A DNA stretch of 64,000 nt from Pseudomonadota bacterium. GTDB taxonomy: Bacteria; Pseudomonadota; Alphaproteobacteria; Sneathiellales; Sneathiellaceae. The stretch lies in assembly GCA_024743055.1 (NCBI GenBank), contig JANSXH010000001.1, positions 186,001 to 250,000 on the forward strand, read 5' to 3'. The first letter of the stretch is position 1, and each line of letters opens with the position of its first letter. Shown here one piece after another: positions 60,524 to 64,000 of the stretch. Position numbers and translations under genes: made by a program. The notes beneath the pieces are model-generated. The model saw only the letters and a list, made by a program, of their open reading frames with translations. It was not told the DNA's origin and did not search any database.

Positions 60524-63500
60524 ATGCAGAGCTTTCCACGATTCTTTATTGACCGGCCAATTTTCGCCGGTGTCTTGTCCATCCTTATTTTCATCGCCGG
60601 CTTTCTGGCCATGATCCAGTTGCCGATCTCCGAATATCCGGAAGTTGTGCCTCCTTCTGTGGTCGTTCAGGCTCAGTTCCCAGGCGCTAATCCGGCGGAA
60701 ATCGCTGAGACAGTGGCGACCCCGCTGGAGGAACAGATCAACGGTGTTGAAGGGATGCTCTACATCAACTCCCTGGCAACGACAGACGGAAACCTGTCTC
60801 TGACAGTCACATTTGAAATCGGTACCGATCCTGATTTGGCACAACAGTTAGTCCAAAACCGGGTGTCTCAGGCTCAACCCCGTCTTCCGGATGTTGTTCG
60901 ACAGCTCGGGGTGACGGTCGTGAAAAGTTCCCCGGATCTGACCATGGTCGTCCATTTGCGCTCCCCCAATGAGCGCTATGACATGCTTTATCTGCGCAAC
61001 TATGCCACTCTCAATGTGAAAGATAGACTGGCCCGCCTTGAAGGGGTTGGACAGGTGCGCCTGTTTGGCTCCGGTGACTATGCCATGCGGGTCTGGCTGG
61101 ATCCGGATCGAGTCGCCGAGCGGGATTTGACGGCCACGGAAGTTGTCAATGCCATTCGCAGCCAGAATGTTCAGGTTGCCGCCGGAATTATTGGCGGCGC
61201 GCCGTATGATGATGGCATTCAGTTGCAACTGCCCGTCAATGTTCAGGGACGCCTGCAGACACCGGACGAGTTTGCCGATGTCATTATCAAACGAGATGAA
61301 GATGGCACCGTTACCCGCCTCGGGGAGGTTGCCCGTCTGGAGCTTGCCGCCCAGCAATATGCTCTGCGCTCCCTTCTTGATAACAAGCCGGCTGTCGCCA
61401 TTCCGATCTTTGCTGCTCCGGGATCCAATGCCCTCGATATCTCCTCGAGTGTTCGTGCCACCATGGCCGAGCTTAAAGAGAGTTTCCCGGAAGGGGTTGA
61501 TTACAGCATCGTCTATGACCCAACGGTCTTCGTTCAGGATTCCATTAAATCCGTGATCACCACCTTGCTGGAAGCCGTGGCTCTGGTGGTTCTGGTGGTG
61601 ATTGTCTTCCTGCAAACCTGGCGAGCGTCAATTATTCCGCTTTTGGCCGTGCCGGTTTCGATCATCGGGACTTTTTCCCTGATGATGCTGCTCGGCTTTT
61701 CCATCAATGTCCTCTCCCTGTTTGGTCTGATCCTGGCCATCGGTATCGTTGTCGATGACGCCATTGTCGTCGTTGAGAATGTGGAGCGGAATATCAGCGA
61801 GGGCCTATCCCCGCGAGATGCGACCATTGCAGCGATGAAGGAGGTTACGGGACCGATTATCGCGACCTCTTTGGTGATCACCAGTGTATTTGTGCCGATT
61901 GCTTTTATCAGTGGTCTGACGGGGCAGTTTTACCAGCAATTTGCTCTGACCATCGCTATTGCGACGATCATTTCCACCATCAACTCCCTGACTTTGAGCC
62001 CGGCGCTTTCGGCCCTACTGCTCAAAAGCAGTGATGCGCCCAAGGATTTACTGACCAGAATTCTAGATGGCATTTTTGGCTGGTTTTTTAGAGGATTCAA
62101 TCGCTTCTTTAAACGCAGCAATGAAGTGTATGCCAAAGGGGTGAAAGTCTTTGTCGGCCGCAAGGCGATTATGATGGTGATCTATGCAGTGCTGCTTGGC
62201 GCCACCTATCAAGGGTTCCAGATCATTCCGTCGGGCTTTATTCCGATCCAGGATAAACAGTATTTGGTGAGCTTTGCGCAATTGCCGCAAGGATCGACAT
62301 TGGATCGTACGGAAGATGTGATGCGGGAGATGTCGGAAATTGCCCTGAAGGAGCCAGGAGTGACGAGCGCCGTCGCTTTCCCGGGTCTCTCCATCAACGG
62401 CTTTGTCAACAGCACCAGCGCCGGGATTGTCTTTGTGACACTGGATGATTTTTCCGAGCGCAAAGATCCCTCCCTCTCCGGCCTCGCCATTGCGCAGAGC
62501 CTGCAGCAGAAATTCTTTGGCGTGGAAGAAGCGTTTATCGCCATCTTCCCGGCACCACCGGTTCAGGGGTTGGGATCGGTTGGTGGCTTCAAGCTGCAGG
62601 TGCAGGATCGGGGGGATCAGGGCTATGAGGCGCTTGATAACGTCATGAAGCAGGTCCTCGGCAAGGCCTGGAGCACGCCGGAACTGACCGGCGTGTTCTC
62701 AAGCTATAATGTCAATGTCCCGCAGTTGGAAGCTAATCTCGACCGGACCAAAGCCTTGCAGATCGGTGTGCCGGTGGATGAGATTTTCCGGACCATGCAG
62801 ATCTATCTCGGCTCCATGTATGTCAATGATTTCAACCTGTTTGGCCGCACCTATCAGGTGATTGCGCAAGCCGACAAGCCGTACCGCTCGGCGCCGGAGG
62901 ATATTCTGCGCCTGAAAGCCCGTAATGCGGAAGGCGAGCTGGTCCCGCTCGGGAGTGTGCTGACAGTCTCGGAAACCTTTGGACCGGATACGGCCATGCG
63001 TTATAACGCCTTCCGCTCCGCCGATCTGAATGGCAATGCGGCGCCGGGTTATTCCAGCGGGGAGGCTCAGGCTGCGATCACCAAAATCCTGGACGAAATC
63101 CTGCCCGCCAGCATGTCCTATGAATGGACAGAGCTGACCTATCAGCAGATTCTAGCCGGCAATACCGCCATCTTCATCTTCCCGCTCTGCATCTTCCTCG
63201 TTTATCTGGTGCTGGCGGCGCAATATGAGAGTCTGACCCTGCCGCTGGCGGTCATCCTGATCGTACCCATGAGTATTCTGGCAGCGCTGATCGGGGTCTA
63301 TATCGTCGGGGGTGACAACAATATTTTCACCCAGATCAGCTTGTTCGTTTTAGCAGGACTGGCGTCGAAAAATGCCATCCTGATTGTCGAGTTCGCGCGC
63401 GAGCTGGAACGGCAGGGCCATGGCATTATCGAAGCCGCTGTTGAAGCAAGCCGGTTACGCCTGCGGCCAATCCTGATGACGTCCTTCGCCTTTATCATGG

Positions 63501-63670
63501 GCGTGCTGCCGCTGGTCCTCTCCTCAGGGGCCGGTGCGGAGATGCGTCAGGCCATCGGGGTCGCCGTGTTCTCGGGCATGATCGGTGTGACCTTCTTCGG
63601 GCTGATCCTGACCCCGGTCTTTTATGTTCTGGTCCGACAGCTGGCACCAAAAGCCAAGGTAGAAGCCTGA
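60524..63670 (+). CDS. RND efflux inner-membrane transporter (AcrB/MexF-like, HAE1)
   Basis: 1048 residues, full length for the family. FFIDRPIFAGVLSILIFIAG at the start; the proton-relay Asp pair is in GIVVDDAIVVVENVER and the Lys in LAGLASKNAILIVEFAREL. Two large periplasmic loops separate helices 1-2 and 7-8. It exports drugs or hydrophobic compounds by proton antiport. It follows the adaptor by about 64 bases; a hairpin follows it. Confidence 0.95.
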   Translation: MQSFPRFFIDRPIFAGVLSILIFIAGFLAMIQLPISEYPEVVPPSVVVQAQFPGANPAEIAETVATPLEEQINGVEGMLYINSLATTDGNLSLTVTFEIGTDPDLAQQLVQNRVSQAQPRLPDVVRQLGVTVVKSSPDLTMVVHLRSPNERYDMLYLRNYATLNVKDRLARLEGVGQVRLFGSGDYAMRVWLDPDRVAERDLTATEVVNAIRSQNVQVAAGIIGGAPYDDGIQLQLPVNVQGRLQTPDEFADVIIKRDEDGTVTRLGEVARLELAAQQYALRSLLDNKPAVAIPIFAAPGSNALDISSSVRATMAELKESFPEGVDYSIVYDPTVFVQDSIKSVITTLLEAVALVVLVVIVFLQTWRASIIPLLAVPVSIIGTFSLMMLLGFSINVLSLFGLILAIGIVVDDAIVVVENVERNISEGLSPRDATIAAMKEVTGPIIATSLVITSVFVPIAFISGLTGQFYQQFALTIAIATIISTINSLTLSPALSALLLKSSDAPKDLLTRILDGIFGWFFRGFNRFFKRSNEVYAKGVKVFVGRKAIMMVIYAVLLGATYQGFQIIPSGFIPIQDKQYLVSFAQLPQGSTLDRTEDVMREMSEIALKEPGVTSAVAFPGLSINGFVNSTSAGIVFVTLDDFSERKDPSLSGLAIAQSLQQKFFGVEEAFIAIFPAPPVQGLGSVGGFKLQVQDRGDQGYEALDNVMKQVLGKAWSTPELTGVFSSYNVNVPQLEANLDRTKALQIGVPVDEIFRTMQIYLGSMYVNDFNLFGRTYQVIAQADKPYRSAPEDILRLKARNAEGELVPLGSVLTVSETFGPDTAMRYNAFRSADLNGNAAPGYSSGEAQAAITKILDEILPASMSYEWTELTYQQILAGNTAIFIFPLCIFLVYLVLAAQYESLTLPLAVILIVPMSILAALIGVYIVGGDNNIFTQISLFVLAGLASKNAILIVEFARELERQGHGIIEAAVEASRLRLRPILMTSFAFIMGVLPLVLSSGAGAEMRQAIGVAVFSGMIGVTFFGLILTPVFYVLVRQLAPKAKVEA

Positions 63671-63684
63671 CACCAAACATCACT

Positions 63685-63718
63685 CCGGGGGTCGATCTAA
63701 AAAAATTTCGACCCCCGG
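63685..63718 (+). terminator. Strong hairpin after the RND transporter
   Basis: CCGGGGGTCGA and TCGACCCCCGG form an 11-base perfect stem with a 12-base A/T loop. No T-run follows (GAATAAAC), so it is not a canonical terminator but likely ends or stabilises the efflux mRNA. Confidence 0.55.
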
Positions 63719-63794
63719 GAATAAACTTCCCGTCCTTGCGTTTTCAGATCAGTTCCCAACTTGGGACTTCACTCTGACAGACAAAGGACATGAC

Positions 63795-64000
63795 ATGGAA
63801 ATTCTCTCCCAAAACCGCCTTCTCCTGGCCAAGCGTGCCTTCTCAACCCGGCGGGTGCCAACCACAGCCATCAAGACATTGCTGATCAGTGATCAGTCCC
63901 CCAAAGCCGGGGATCTGGTACTGGCAAAAGTAATCAAGCTCGGCTCCCATAAGCGTATTGAACTGCCAACCGGCCGCCGCGCCATGCTGTTTCCGGGAGA
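63795..64000 (+). CDS. Unidentified protein, truncated at the window edge
   Basis: 68 codons visible from ATG 63795, open at the right edge. It starts MEILSQNRLLLAKRAFSTRR and has KAGDLVLAKVIKLGSHKRIE, which looks like a small beta domain, then LPTGRRAMLFPG. I do not recognise the family with confidence. It has an ACAAAGGACATGAC leader with AAAGGA about nine bases before the ATG, so the start is well supported. Not part of the efflux operon, as a strong hairpin lies between. Confidence 0.6.
   Translation, partial: MEILSQNRLLLAKRAFSTRRVPTTAIKTLLISDQSPKAGDLVLAKVIKLGSHKRIELPTGRRAMLFPG

Noticed and set aside
60848-61615. Long antisense frame within the RND transporter gene.
   Set aside because: No domain or ribosome site; the plus-strand gene is full length and conserved.
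1-64000. CRISPR array, prophage, insertion sequence, integron, tRNA or rRNA genes.
   Set aside because: No direct-repeat array, transposase, integrase, phage protein or cloverleaf-like sequence was noticed; the genes are ordinary chromosomal operons.

Overview
The window looks like a chromosomal segment of a heterotrophic, probably marine, alphaproteobacterium. The grounds are familiarity with the gene types rather than a database search: DUF533, phasin, CbpA/CbpM, TAXI-TRAP transporters, split MnmD/MnmC, a LonB-like protease between two UspA genes, Lrp with LysE, and a moderate G+C content that rises toward the right end. I saw no rRNA, tRNA, CRISPR, phage or insertion sequence. The window cuts a gene at each end.

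Left part (1-17.3 kb): a low-oxygen or energy-stress island. It holds an RbbA-type ABC exporter with its HlyD subunit, acetate kinase, a uspA-lon-uspA operon, a DUF2892-cytochrome c fusion, an aminoglycoside-phosphotransferase/P-loop kinase fusion, a phasin, an L,D-transpeptidase, a small alanine-rich lipoprotein with a host-attachment family protein, a zinc alcohol dehydrogenase with CbpM and CbpA, and a DUF533 protein. Six FNR/FixK/ANR-type boxes (TTGAT-N4-ATCAA) lie in front of these units. Most are placed as expected for class II activation. The regulator gene itself is not in the window.

17.3-22.7 kb: a bicarbonate transporter with its PII-like partner (sbtA-sbtB). It is divergent from an OxyR-like LysR regulator in which the peroxidatic cysteine position is His, and the region between them carries two ATAG-N7-CTAT OxyR-type operators. 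A patatin lipase, a dienelactone-hydrolase family protein and an epoxide-hydrolase-like protein follow.

22.7-46.3 kb: transport and catabolism. A MarR-headed operon (creatininase family, ketopantoate-reductase-like, SDR, M20 peptidase) is divergent from an oligopeptide-type ABC transporter operon that ends in a PuuE-like CE4 hydrolase. A converging eight-gene operon encodes a TorT-like binding protein, ribose-type ABC ATPase and permease, a LamB/YcsF protein, a biotin carrier, a biotin carboxylase and KipI/KipA-type subunits. It reads as a urea-carboxylase-like enzyme split into subunits, with its own importer and a divergent LysR regulator. A TAXI-type TRAP transporter with a divergent TetR regulator follows.

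46.3-64 kb: two TetR regulators, an SDR lacking its catalytic triad, an NTF2-like protein, a cytochrome P450, a glutamine-synthetase-like ligase, Lrp, a LysE exporter, a nitroreductase, a second M20 peptidase, the tRNA wobble-uridine enzymes MnmD and MnmC as separate genes, an acyl-CoA-dehydrogenase-fold protein that looks like a 3-sulfinopropanoyl-CoA desulfinase, and a TetR-controlled RND efflux pair with two matching operators. The last gene is truncated and unidentified.
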